Assembly: GCA_030674185.1 (NCBI GenBank)
Contig: JAPXFY010000031.1
Span: 44,859,066-44,923,065, forward strand
Direction: 5' to 3'
Length of the DNA stretch: 64,000 nucleotides
Source of the DNA: Monoplex corrugatus
Taxonomy: Eukaryota > Mollusca > Gastropoda > Littorinimorpha > Ranellidae
The position numbers and the translations under genes are program-made. Under the pieces are notes generated by a model that was given only the letters and a program-made list of their open reading frames with translations, searched no databases and was not told the DNA's origin. Position 1 is the stretch's first letter. Every line of letters starts with the position of its first letter. Shown one piece after another: positions 49,826-60,404 of the stretch.

Positions 49826-49924
49826 AATAATAATAATAATTACAATATTTATATAGGGCAAAATCTTGCTAAAAATCAAATCTAAGCGCTGAACATACAC
49901 ATATACCCGCATGCACACACATAC

Positions 49925-49993
<69 letters not shown>

Positions 49994-50362
49994 GCTATAG
50001 ATGGGGAAAAAGAAGAAAAGCAATGGAAAATTATAGAAAACATATAATATATACAAACATATATTACAATGTGATTCCACACCGAGTGGAGACAGGCTGC
50101 AGTGGGGGTTGGGTGAGGTCAGGATTTTATGCAGAGGTGAAAAGGTGAGTTTTGAGAGCGGACTTGAAGGAGACAAAAGTAGGTTGCTGACGGACTGAGA
50201 GAGGAAGTTTGTTCCAGGAGAGTGGACCAGAAACAGAGGTCGTGGACCATAGGTATTGAGCTTAGTGCGTGGAAAGCGAAAAGTCAGAGGATCGGAGGCA
50301 GAACGGAGAGTACGTGAGGGAACATAGATCTCAAGTAGGCTTGACAGATAATCGGGGGCTAC
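49826..50362 (+). mobile_element. Interspersed repeat inserted in the monomer family
   Basis: It begins AATAATAATAATTACAATAT, TTATATAGGGCAAAATCTTG (matching 25,047-25,115 inverted), contains (AC)n at 49,919-49,991, and ends before GGGATGTGAGAAAATGCCCC. The minus-strand frame of 198 codons has WNKLP-like RT-tail features only weakly (FRFPRTKLNTYGPRPLF), so the class is undecided. Confidence 0.55.
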
Positions 50363-51215
50363 AGGGATGTGAGAAAATGCCCCTAGTGATCGGATGGATG
50401 TACTATGCACCATGCAACACTTGCTATAGTGATGTGTGAAAACCCCCTAGAAATCGGTCAAGACATATGATGCACTATGCAACACCTGCTATAGGTATGT
50501 GAGAAAACACTCATAGTGGTCAGTCAGACATATGATGCACTATGCAACACCTGCTATAGGTATGTGAGAAAACACTCATAATGGTCAGTTAGACATATGA
50601 TGCACTATGCAACACCTGCTATAGGTATGTGAGAAAACACTCATAATGGTCAGTCAGACATATGATGCACTATGCAACACCTGCTATAGGTATGTGAGAA
50701 AACACTCATAATGGTCAGTTAGACATATGATGCACTATGCAACACCTGCTATAGGTATGTGAGAAAACACTCATAATGGTCAGTCAGACATATGATGCAC
50801 TATGCAACACCTGCTATAGGTATGTGAGAAAACACTCATAATGGTCAGTCAGACATATGATGCACTATGCAACACCTGCTATAGGTATGTGAGAAAACAC
50901 TCATAATGGTCAGTTAGACATATGATGCACTATGCAACACCTGCTATAGGTATGTGAGAAAACACTCATAGTGGTCAGTTAGACATATGATGCACTATGC
51001 AACACCTGCTATAGGTATGTGAGAAAATACTCATAATGGTCAGTTAGACATATGATGCACTATGCAACACCTGCTATAGGTATGTGAGAAAATACTCATA
51101 ATGGTCAGTTAGACATAATATGCACTATACAACACCTGCTATAGGTATGTGAGAAAATACTCATAATGGTCAGTCAGACATATGATGCACTATGCAACAC
51201 CTGCTATAGGTATGT
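50363..51215. repeat. 65-bp tandem array (about 13 copies)
   Basis: The monomer is GCTATAGGTATGTGAGAAAA, CACTCATAATGGTCAGTTAG, ACATATGATGCACTATGCAA, CACCT. Alternation of CAGTCAGAC and CAGTTAGAC suggests dimer units. Confidence 0.97.
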
Positions 51216-51960
51216 GAGAAAACGCCCCTAGCTATAGGGATGTGAGAAAACGCCCCTAGCTATAGGGATGTGAGAAAACGCCCCTAGCTATAGGGATGTG
51301 AGAAAACGCCCCTAGCTATAGGATGTGAGAAAACGCCCCTAGCTATAGGGATGTGAGAAAACGCCCCTAGCTATAGGGATGTGAGAAAACGCCCCTAGCT
51401 ATAGGGATGTGAGAAAACGCCCCTAGCTATAGGGATGTGAGAAAACGCCCCTAGCTATAGGGATGTGAGAAAACGCCCCTAGCTATAGGGATGTGAGAAA
51501 ACGCCCCTAGCTATAGGGATGTGAGAAAACGCCCCTAGCTATAGGGATGTGAGAAAACGCCCCTAGCTATAGGGATGTGAGAAAACGCCCCTAGCTATAG
51601 GGATGTGAGAAAACGCCCCTAGCTATAGGGATGTGAGAAAACGCCCCTAGCTATAGGGATGTGAGAAAACGCCCCTAGCTATAGGGATGTGAGAAAACGC
51701 CCCTAGCTATAGGGATGTGAGAAAACGCCCCTAGCTATAGGGATGTGAGAAAACGCCCCTAGCTATAGGGATGTGAGAAAACGCCCCTAGATAGGGATGT
51801 GAAAAACGCCCCTAGCTATAGGGATGTGAGAAAACGCCCCTAGCTATAGGGATGTGAGAAAACGCCCCTAGCTATAGGGATGTGAGAAAACGCCCCTAGC
51901 TATAGGGATGTGAGAAAACGCCCCTAGCTATAGGGATGTGAGAAAACGCCCTTAGTGGTT
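51216..51960. repeat. 28-bp tandem array (about 27 copies) derived from the 65-bp unit
   Basis: The unit CTATAGGGATGTGAGAAAAC, GCCCCTAG corresponds to the first 28 bp of the 65-bp monomer. Copies are nearly perfect. The array exits through one more full-length monomer (GTGGTTGGTCAGACATATGA, 51,955-52,000), so it arose inside the larger array. Confidence 0.97.
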
Positions 51961-52205
51961 GGTCAGACATATGATGCACCACACAACACCTAATCATATA
52001 TATATATACACACACTTGGAAAATTCGCCTCAGTATTTGAGCATTCGCTCGCGTTACGAGCAATGGTGTGGTTACGCCACGTGCTTCTCGCTGCTGCATC
52101 CCGCTCTCAGTGTGCGATGTTCTCTCGTAGAGGAAGCATCTCTGCATTCATTTGCGCTTTTCTGTGTTTTTTTGTGGTTCACGTGAAGAAATTTTGTTAC
52201 CCACG

Positions 52206-53249
52206 ATGTCGTCCAAGAAGATGGCTGCTAAGGATAGTGCTGCTAAGAGGAAGAAGGATACAATTTCCATAGAATTGAAGGAGATCATAGGAAAACACAA
52301 GCGTGGTCTACATGTGGCTGATCTCGCCAAGTTGTACAGCTGTACGTATCTGCACTATCCTGAAGAAGAAGGAAGAAATTAAGAAGCTTGATGTGGCCAA
52401 AGAAATTACCATGATTACCAAACAACGTCCAAAACTCCTAGATGTTGAGAAGCTGTTGAAGTGGATCAATGAGAAGCAGTTAAAAGGCGATTCTGAAGGT
52501 ATTACGTGCGCAAAGGTAAAGACGCTGTACATGGACCTTGTCAGGAAAACATCAGGCACGTCATCTGAAGATGAGAAGGCATTTAAGGCAAGCCGGGGAT
52601 GGTTTGAGAAATTTAAAACGAGAACTGGCATACACAGTGTAGTGCGACATGGGGAGGCTGCGAGCTCTGATACAGCTGCTGCAGAGAAATTTGTGCCCGA
52701 GTTCCAAGAACTCATTATTAGTGACGGGTCCATACCCCAGCAAGTTTTAATTGTGATGAGACAGGTCTTTTTTGGAAAAAAATGCCTAAGAGGACCTACA
52801 TCACGGCAGAGGAGAAATCTTTGTCTGGCCACATGCCAATGGAGGATAGGCTTACCCTCTTGCTCTGCACCAATGCAAGTGGAGATTACAAGATCAAGCT
52901 GTTGCTTGTCTACCACCCAGAGAATCCACGAGTTTTCAAGAGATGTAAGGTTCAGAAGAAGCAACTGAATATGATGTGGAAGGCCAATAGCAAAGCCTGG
53001 GTCACACAGGAAGTTTTCATTGAGTGGGTCAATGAAGTTTTTGGCCCCTCAGTGAAGAAATATCTTCAAGAGAAGTTGCCACTCAGGGCCTTGCTTGTGT
53101 TAGATAATGCTCCTGCACATCCTCCAGGGCTTGAAGATGATATGTTCCAAGGAAGAATTTCAATTCATCAAGGTCAAGTTTCTTCCTCCCAACACAACTT
53201 CACTCCTCCAAGTCCAACCCATGAGCCAGCAAGTTATTGCCAACTTTAA
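52206..53249 (+). pseudogene. Tigger transposase, N-terminal and catalytic part
   Basis: Cut-and-paste transposase with pogo/CENP-B-type DNA-binding domains and an RNase H-fold catalytic domain. Start ATG at 52,206 (MSSKKMAAKDSAAKRKK). HTH region TISIELKEIIGKHKRGLHVA, then a frameshift near 52,345 and KKKEEIKKLDVAKEITMITK. The Tc5-type HTH is SEDEKAFKASRGWFEKFKTR (about 52,570-52,620). The first catalytic Asp is in CDETG at 52,755-52,757, after a one-base loss in the preceding VFN codons. The second is in VLDNAPAHPPGLED (GAT at 53,103). A further frameshift lies near 53,150. The expected third Asp (the D of a PMDQQ-type motif) is Ser here (PMSQQVIANF, AGC at 53,224). Inactive even without the insertions. 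Confidence 0.93.
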
Positions 53250-54302
53250 CTCACTCAGTACGACAGAACGCTATAGCGGTCGTGATGAAAGGCACAGTTC
53301 CATACGACGAAACGCGATAACGGTTTCGATAATTATAATTTTTCGACACTCCCCTTGTGATCTCGCACGCCTAACATAGCCACACTGGTCACTGCAAACG
53401 TGTCAAGGGTCAAGGGGAAAGTTACTTCGTGAGATTCCGTAGCCATACACTCGTTGGGAAACGATTGACTTCGGCACCCCACACGACTGGCTAATCTGCA
53501 TTCGTGTCGAAAATGGCGTCGCAGGCGAGTATGAGTTTTCGAACGAAGTAGATTGCGACGGCGGCGTTTTACTGCTGCTGAAGTGATTGAAGTGCTTCAG
53601 ACTGAAGGATTGGACATCGAGGAGTATGATGAAGATAATGGTGAAAGTGTATCAAGTGATGGAAGCTGCCAGCAACAAGGTACTAACAGTGACCCAGTTT
53701 CAGACAACAGTAAAATGGGAGAGGGAGGTGGGCGAATACGTCACGAGAGACGAGCTGTCAGCGGGCCAAGCACAATGAGTCGCATGTCTGATGGAGTTTT
53801 CATTCACTCTCCCATGCATGACTGGCACAAAGATTTTAGTTTTTCTCCCACTTTGCCTCTGTTCTCTGGCTCTTGTGGCCTGCATGTCCCAGTTCAGTGC
53901 CACGCCCCCTTTGATTTCTTGAATCAGTTTGTGACAGACGACTTTCTAAATTCCATTGTCATAACAGAAGGCATAAGAGAACTGAGTGGCAAGCAGAATG
54001 AGCACTTCTCCTGACCTTCTCACTTTTGACTGTGTTCATGGAGCTGATCAGAGTGTGTGACTGTACGGTGATCCTGACCACACAATTTGGGGGTATTTTC
54101 AACATGGCACATGAAGAAGAAATATTCAAGAAAGAACTTCAATATTTTGGCATGAACTAACCCAGCATGTAAATATTCAGCTCTGAAAGTTTCATTTTTT
54201 CCTTTATGTTTTGTATTTTTTGTGACTTTTTCCCTAACCCTTCAAAATGGGCCGTCCCTGGGGAAACGCAAGGGGAAAAACTCTCCTTCCCGAGTGAGTT
54301 AA
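53246..54302 (+). mobile_element. piggyBac-like non-autonomous element with TTAA target duplication
   Basis: Flanked by TTAA at 53,246-53,249 and 54,299-54,302. The element proper (53,250-54,298, 1,049 bp) starts CTCACTCAGTACGACAG and, read inward from the right, CTCACTCGGGAAGGAGAG, so the termini share a short CTCACTC inverted repeat. Removing it with one TTAA restores Tigger codons ...VIANF then KKLYTK.... It keeps the N-terminal part of a transposase gene and lacks the catalytic region, so it is an internal-deletion derivative. Confidence 0.9.
53553..54014 (+). pseudogene. piggyBac transposase N-terminal fragment, 153 codons
   Basis: It begins RRRRFTAAEVIEVLQTEGLD and has an acidic, Ser-rich stretch (EEYDEDNGESVSSDG), typical of the disordered N-terminus of piggyBac transposases. 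It ends in FDFLNQFVTDDFLNSIVITE, matching the start of the conserved DDE_Tnp_1_7 domain (PxDFFxLFxxDxLxxxIVxET). The stop follows about 20 codons later and the catalytic acidic residues are absent. An upstream ATG (53,512) is in a frame broken by TAG; the true start was probably there. Confidence 0.8.
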
Positions 54303-54914
54303 GAAGCTGTATACGAAGGCCATGTTTCAGAGGTGTTTTGAGGTGACCAAAAATACAAGCCTGACCCTCAGAGAATTCTGGAAGGATGACTTCAATATCC
54401 TACATTGTTTAAATCTTATTGATAAGGGCTGGGAAGGAGTCGCAGTGAGGACCCTGAATTCTGCATGGCGAAAACTGGTGTGAGAGTGTCCCTGACCGAG
54501 ACTTTGAAGGTTTCCGTCCTGAACCTGTGGACCCGACAGTGCAGCTAGTCGATGAAAATGTCTCTCTGGGGCAAACTTTGGGTCTGGAGATGGATGGTGC
54601 TGATGTAGAGGAGTTAGTGCAGGAGCACAACGAAGAACTTATGACCCACGAACTTCTGGAACTTCACAAGGAGCAGCAGCAAAAGGTGGTAGAAGAGCTT
54701 TTGTCAGGGGAGAAGGAGGTAGGGGAGGATGCCCTCTCTTCCAGTGAGATTAAAGAAGTGTTGATAATGTGGGGAAAAAGCGCAACATTTTGTTGAAAAA
54801 CATCACCCTAATAAACTAGCAGTGTCTGGGTGGTGCATGAACTTATTTAAAGAATGCAATGTCTCTTTTCAGGGGCATCCTAAAACGAAGACAGAAGCAA
54901 GTGTCATAACATAA
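54299..54914 (+). pseudogene. Tigger transposase, C-terminal part
   Basis: It resumes as KKLYTKAMFQRCFEVTKNTS, LTLREFWKDDFNILHCLNLI, DKGWEGVAVRTLNSAWRKL, then after a stop and frame change ENVSLGQTLGLEMDGADVEE, LVQEHNEELMTHELLELHKE, EVGEDALSSSEIKEVLIMW, and finally ILKRRQKQVS just before the next element at 54,915. This is the usual order of the Tigger C-terminal region. Confidence 0.9.
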
Positions 54915-54940
54915 CGAGGGGTCCCAGCCAGAAGGTACTA
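54915..54940 (+). repeat. Left terminal inverted repeat of the OTU-DUF7869 element
   Basis: CGAGGGGTCCC, one variable base, GCCAGAAGGT, one variable base, CTA. It pairs with 62,708-62,733 inverted. Confidence 0.88.
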
Positions 54941-55119
54941 ACTGACCATTTTTCACATTTTTACTTTTTTGTTTTAATGGACTCAAAAACATGTTACCTT
55001 TGCTGTAATAGTGGTATTTTTGTGATACAACAATAAATTGATGACTTATTGATCAGAACTTAAAGCAGCCATGTAAAAAAGTGAGCAAGTGTTTACCTCC
55101 AGAGGATACTACGGACTGA

Positions 55120-55193
55120 TAGTACTTTCCGGCACTGACCAAAGTTGACATGCACCGGTGTCTCAGCTGTCTGGTCCCGGCCAGAAAGTACTA
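55120..55193. repeat. Subterminal repeats of the TIR motif
   Basis: 55,120-55,133 is the inverted motif TAGTACTTTCCGGC. 55,173-55,193 is a direct copy, GGTCCCGGCCAGAAAGTACTA with the GTCCC box included. They are likely transposase-binding sites by analogy with other TIR elements. Confidence 0.7.
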
Positions 55194-55499
55194 TGCAGTG
55201 CTAGTATTGAGTGCAGCTGCCAAAGCAGGGGTTAAGTGGCTGCCGGATTGTGTTTAACAGCCTGGTGGTACTTTTAGGCAGGACACCTGAGCTGTGTCGT
55301 ACCACTGTGAGGGATGTTTAAAACAGTCTATCTGATAACCCTGACAGTGGGGGTCTGGAAAGGTACCGTTAGATGCCAGTTTATCTGGCTAACAAATATC
55401 CTGTCTTTGGGACAGGATGTTTAATTATCAACAAAGCATTCCAGAGCTTGTGGCACCCTGAGAAAACTTTCAGGACGACACTTTCTCTTCAGCCTTTGT

Positions 55500-55563
55500 G
55501 AGATTCAGACCTGAGATTCAGACCGTCAGAAGTTTGGACTGCATCAACTATACTCTAGAAACG
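55500..55563 (+). other. 5' untranslated exon of the element gene (start not determined)
   Basis: It ends at a consensus donor, GAAACG then GTAAGT, at 55,563/55,564. The next acceptor, CTCATTGCAG, is at 55,896, just before the ATG-bearing exon. The intron (55,564-55,896) carries an 88-bp GT tract. The 5' limit given is arbitrary. Confidence 0.5.
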
Positions 55564-55622
55564 GTAAGTTTTTCCCTCATACATTTACACTTTAATACCA
55601 TTAAAAATATTATGTATATAAT

Positions 55623-55627
<5 letters not shown>

Positions 55628-55708
<81 letters not shown>

Positions 55709-55713
55709 CGTGT
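55628..55713. repeat. (GT)n microsatellite in intron 1 of the element gene
   Basis: A long pure GT run ending GTGCGTGCGTG. Confidence 0.97.
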
Positions 55714-55896
55714 TGTTTCTTTTGTTGTTGTTTGTTTTCCTTGTGCTGAATGTTAAGTGTTGAAATGAATGATATAATTATTGACGAAATATACATGCAT
55801 TGCTCAACGATTTTTGTTCATGCACACAACTGCAAGACTGACAAAGTACAATAGCATGATGCACACGATTTTGATTGATTAAGGATCTCATTGCAG

Positions 55897-56165
55897 ATAA
55901 CACTCCTGTTCTATCATGGCGGATCGTCCCCAAGCTGAGCAAGATGCCTACGACACACTGACTGGCAGCGATAGTGTCTACCTAAATCTGGCAGCAGCGT
56001 GGTCAGCAGACGTCTTTGGTGTTCCTGAATCAGAATACAACACCTCTGATAATGAGCCTCTCGTCAGGAAAACAATCCATCATGTTGAGTGTGATTCCGT
56101 CAGTTCTGACGAGGAAGCACTCAGCAGGAAAGCCGACATACACTTAGCTGACATGTCCAGTGAAG
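55897..56165 (+). CDS. First coding exon of the OTU-DUF7869 gene
   Basis: After the acceptor at 55,896 the ATG at 55,916 opens 83 codons: MADRPQAEQDAYDTLTGSDS, then an acidic Ser-rich stretch with SDNEPLVRK and DSVSSDEEAL, ending SSE. A donor (GAAG then GTATAT) closes the exon in phase 1, and splicing to 56,606 gives an in-frame EEVCQLSSDTTDD. Without the splice a stop (TGA) comes two codons later. The acidic, probably disordered N-terminus recalls those of piggyBac-type transposases, but no domain is assigned. Confidence 0.65.
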
Positions 56166-56328
56166 GTATATGATTGAAGGATTTATCACCTTTTTAATTA
56201 CCTGAATTTGTTAGCACTTTGTAATATACCATAACTCTGCTTATGTGCATAGAAATCATTATCATCAAGGCTCTGTCATTTCCCATTATTTTCTGTTGGC
56301 ATCACCATAATTCCTTTTCCTCACCAAT

Positions 56329-56373
56329 TGTGTGTGTGTGTGTGTGTGTGTGTGTGAGTGTGAGTGTGAGTGT

Positions 56374-56415
<42 letters not shown>
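56329..56415. repeat. (GT)n microsatellite in intron 2 of the element gene
   Basis: A GT run interrupted by GTGAGTGTGAGTG, ending GTGCGTGCGG. Confidence 0.96.
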
Positions 56416-56417
<2 letters not shown>

Positions 56418-56605
56418 CGGTGCATCGCGTTGCGTTATATTGTGCTATTGTGTGTTATGCTGTAGTGTGTGTTTTGGGGAGGAGGTTGTGCACAAAATGA
56501 GGAAGATTGCAGAAGCATTAGTCTTCTAACTAAGGCACTAACTAACTTAACAAAGTGTGCAGTTTTTAAAAAAAATTAACTGAGGTTGTTTGAATTCTTT
56601 TACAG

Positions 56606-57255
56606 AAGTTTGTCAACTGTCAAGTGACACCACTGATGATGTACCTTTAGCAGCCTTCATGAAGAGGAGACGTCGCAGGAAAACAACAGCAGAAAGAAAC
56701 CTAGAAAGAGCAGAAACTGCAAGTCTGAGGGAGGAAAGCAACTTAGCAAAGGAGAAGATGTCTCATATTAGTCGTCTAAACAATCTGTTAGCAAATGGTT
56801 TCCAGCCAGTTGAAGTGCCACCTGACGGAAACTGCTTTTTTGAGTCATGTTCAAAACATTTTGACTCAATGACTTCGTCCGACTTACGTAGGTGTCTGTG
56901 CGACTACCTTGAAGATGATTTCTCCATCTTTATCGGCTTTCTTGCAGCTGATGACACAACCGACGACAATGAGATACCTAAGGTATTTTCATAACGTTAC
57001 TCAACTCAGATGTCCCGGCATCTGGAGCAACGACGCAGCCGATCTTCTTCCTCTTGCACTTGCCAGCTGGACAAAAAGGACTGTGAAAATCTTTTCCAGT
57101 GATGTTGACAGACCGGTGCTTGAAATACCTCCTTTTGGAAAGTCTGTGGAGCCCAACAACAGCACTGTCATCTCACTGTCATTGCTTGCCCTAAAGGACG
57201 CTCCTCATTATGACGCCTGCATACCCATAGACAGAAACCAACATCCCCAGTAGCA
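56606..57255 (+). pseudogene. OTU-like cysteine protease domain of the element protein
   Basis: After the acceptor (CTTTTACAG) come a basic patch (MKRRRRRKTTAERNLERAE) and an OTU-type domain. Catalytic-loop signature PPDGNCFFESCSKHF (Asp 56,824, Cys 56,833), DLRRCLCDYLEDDFS, then GIWSNDAADLLPLALASWTK and TVKIFSSD, and the His box LKDAPHYDACIP (His 57,206). This order and the D-x-x-C and H spacing fit OTU deubiquitinase-like domains. The frame shifts by one near 56,960 and returns near 57,230, so this copy cannot make the domain. A role in stabilising the transposase or antagonising host ubiquitin is speculation. Confidence 0.8.
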
Positions 57256-58733
57256 CCAAGTCAGGCTGACGCTGAAGGTGGTCAGGCCCCAGAACAATCT
57301 CAAAATTCCCCACAGGAGTTGAATGCCTCTGTGTCTCTTGATGCAACTGAATCTGATGGCGGTCATGTGCCTGTTGACACCACTGAAGGGGGTGCAAACA
57401 GTAGTGACACCCATAGAAGTGTTGAGGACAACGAGCAGTATAATGCATCGCAATGCAAAACTCCTGAACCTTGTGAAACAATCCCTTCTTCACCCACACC
57501 CAGCACTTCTAAATCAACAGATCGAATTCAGACACCAAGAAAAGAAGGATCTTTTCGTACACCCCCTAAAACGAAACTGACAAGAAAAAGGGAAGCCAGA
57601 CCAGAAACATGGAAAAAGAACATCAGAAAAACTCTTCGTTTTCAGAACAAGGGAAACTGGTACCAAAGAAAGTCGTGAAACCCGCAGATTGTTCTCAATG
57701 CAAGCACAAATGCAGCAGAATAACCGAGGAGCAACGTCAGGACATATTCCAGTCATTCTATTCTTTGAACTCATATGACAGCCAGAAAAACTTTGTGTGC
57801 TCAAACGTCCACGAGAAAAAGACAAAAACATATCTCAACGAGAACGACATGCCATGTGAAAAACGTCGAAATGTCAGCCGTGAATTTTTCTTTACCCTTG
57901 AAGGCAAGAAGGAACGAGTCTGCAAAAACTTCTTTCTCTCCACTCTCGGTATTAGTCGCAGTTACCTTGACCACACTGTGAAAAAACAGCAAACATGGCA
58001 TCTTTGTTGGAGAAAACGGTCGCGGTAAACACCAGCCGTACAACAAGACCTCAGTCCAAGCTGTAGAAACAGTCAAACGGCACATTGAGTCTTTTCCGGT
58101 GGTAGAATCCCACTATACAAGGAAAGATACCAAAAGGAAGTATCTCTCATCAAATCTCAATGTGAAAAGAATGTATGAACTGTACAAAGAACAGTGTGTA
58201 GAAGAAGGTACACAGTCAGTAACATCAAAAAAGTACAGAAACATTTTTAATACCAACTACAATCTCTCTTTCCACGTACCAAAAAAAGACCAATGTGCTA
58301 CTTGCACTGCAGCTGCAATCAAGAAAAGTCAAAATACTCTGTCAGAAACCGAGGAGGCATCACACACACAACATCTCTCAAGAAGAGAAACTTCAAGGCA
58401 ACATAAAGCAGCCGACAAGGAGGCTGCTAAAACTGACCCATCACTGCATGTTGTTACAGTGGACATGCAAGCAGTCTTACAATGTCCTTGTGGCCTCGTC
58501 AGCCAACTATATTACAAAAGAAAACTGTGTGTTTATAATTTCACGATCTACTCTTTGTCCGATGGAAGAGCGACGTGTTATACCTGGGATGAGACGGAAG
58601 GAAAGAGGGGGTCGTGTGAGATAGCAAGCTGCCTGTTCAAGTATATTTCGTGTCTTCCGGCCCATGTCTAGCACGTGATCATATACTCTGATTGCTGTGG
58701 CGGCCAAAACAGGAATCAATACTTGACAGCTGC

Positions 58734-58746
58734 TCTACTTTTCGCC
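58734..58746 (+). repeat. Left 13-bp target duplication of the Penelope-like element
   Basis: TCTACTTTTCGCC, encoding LLFA in the host frame, is repeated exactly at 60,526-60,538. Confidence 0.92.
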
Positions 58747-58795
58747 AGATCCAAAACAAGAGTGACTGCCCGCGCCCAAGCAAACACAAACCAGA

Positions 58796-58919
58796 AGAAC
58801 AAGAAAACCAATGTAAGCGCGTCTCCAACAAGACAAAACAAAACAAGCGCAAATTTTCGGCCAACTAGCCTTTGTCAAGCGCGAACGCACGGTCACAGAC
58901 AAATCACAGACACCAAACA
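58796..58919 (-). repeat. Left arm of the 124-bp perfect inverted repeat
   Basis: Inverse of 60,405-60,528 with no mismatch found by eye. Contains the GGCC-loop motif discussed under the hammerhead-like finding. Confidence 0.93.
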
Positions 58920-58930
58920 TGGGTACTAAG

Positions 58931-60098
58931 ATGGGCACTAAGATGGGCCCCAGCTATGCCTGCTTATTCATGGGATATTTGGAGGAACATATCCTACAAC
59001 AATACAAGAAACCCAAACCTGAATTATACAATTTACAAAAGATACATAGACGATTGCATTGGCATGACATCCCTCGATCATGACCAACTTTTACAATTCA
59101 TCCACTACGTCCAAACGTTTCACCCATCCATCAAGTTCACATATGAAATTTCAAACACATCCATAAGCTTCCTGGATATCGAAGTTTCCCTTCAATCTGA
59201 ACAACTAGTCACTACAGTCCACTACAAACCTACAGACTCACATTCCTACCTGGACTACCAATCATCTCACACTTCCAACACCAGAAACAGCATTCCCTAC
59301 TCGCAGTTCTTGAGACTACAACGCCTCTGCTCAGACGAAGACAATTTTCGGGACAAAGCAGTTGAAATGACTAGATTTTTCCTGCGCAGACATTACCCAC
59401 CCGAGGTCATCAATGAAGCCCGGAAAAAAGTCAGCTCTGTCTCTCGGCCAAATGCCCTCCATTCAAAGCCCAAAGCTGTCACAGAGGATCGGCCAGTCCT
59501 CAGTCTAGTTTACCACCCGTCCGTGCACCTCATAAAATGGATCATCTTGTCCAACTGGAACATTTTGCGATCCAGTCCCACTACAGGTGAAACCTTTGAC
59601 AAGCGCCCTTTGATCGTCTACAAGAGAGACACCAATCTCCGCGACTTGCTGGTGCATTCGAATCTCAGCAAACCAGTCAGCCAACCACCAGGAACCTCTC
59701 CATGCAACAAACCTAAATGCAAGACTTGTCCTTTCTTGTGCTCAGCCACCACAGTCAAAGGCCCCAAATCTCATATGAGAATTACAAAACATTTCAACTG
59801 TCAAACTTATAACATAGTCTACTTGATCAGCTGCTCTAAATGTTCCCTATTGTATATTGGTGAAACTGGACGCACCCTTGACACACGTTTCAAAGAACAC
59901 TTGGCTGATATCCGCCACCAAAGGGATAAAACTATCCCCAATCACTTCAACCAATCAGACCACTCAATCAATGACATCCGAGTGAAAGGTCTGTGGCTTC
60001 TACACAATAACAGCACCATAGACAGGAAAGACAGAGAATCCCACCTCATAAATAAACTTGGAACACGCAAACCACATGGTCTTAACGACAAACCATGA
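58931..60098 (+). pseudogene. Penelope-like RT fragment plus GIY-YIG endonuclease
   Basis: RT motif GTKMGPSYACLFMGYLEEH (58,934-58,990) is in one frame. After a frameshift near 59,010 the main frame continues with YKRYIDDCIG, the catalytic YIDD at about 59,041, and SISFLDIEVSL, and is open to TGA at 60,098. The C-terminal GIY-YIG endonuclease reads YNIVYLISCSKCSLLYIGET, then GRTLDTRFKEHLADI, preceded by a Cys-rich linker (CNKPKCKTCPFLC). RT motifs before MGTKMGP are missing, so it is 5'-truncated. The frame given by the ATG at 58,872 reads through the inverted repeat and is not the natural start. Confidence 0.9.
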
Positions 60099-60404
60099 GT
60101 AACAAAATTCAGACATGCCGTTTCATGTCTCTTTCTGTTCCCACGCCTACCAGATTCTTGGCACCGGGCACAATCTACTCCCTTATCTCTTGGCTCTTGC
60201 CCTGTGCCTTCTTCAGAACAGGACTATACCGATATAGCATGGCCATTTCTCAAAATTGTAGAACTCATCTCACTTCCCTTTTGACATCACAGTTGCCTCC
60301 CCTCTCCCCTTTTCTTACTACTGCTCATGATGACATGGGCATTCCATCTCTCACCCACTGGACGAGGCGGCAGGGAAGTTTTTAGTCCCGTTTTTATTAT
60401 CCAT

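Noticed and set aside
49817..50413. 198-codon minus-strand ORF
   Set aside because: Crosses an AC microsatellite and a dispersed repeat. RT-tail resemblance is too weak to name.
58872..60098. 408-codon ORF taken as a full Penelope protein
   Set aside because: Its first part reads the inverted repeat, the natural RT frame upstream of 59,010 is different, and N-terminal RT motifs are missing, so it is a truncated pseudogene.
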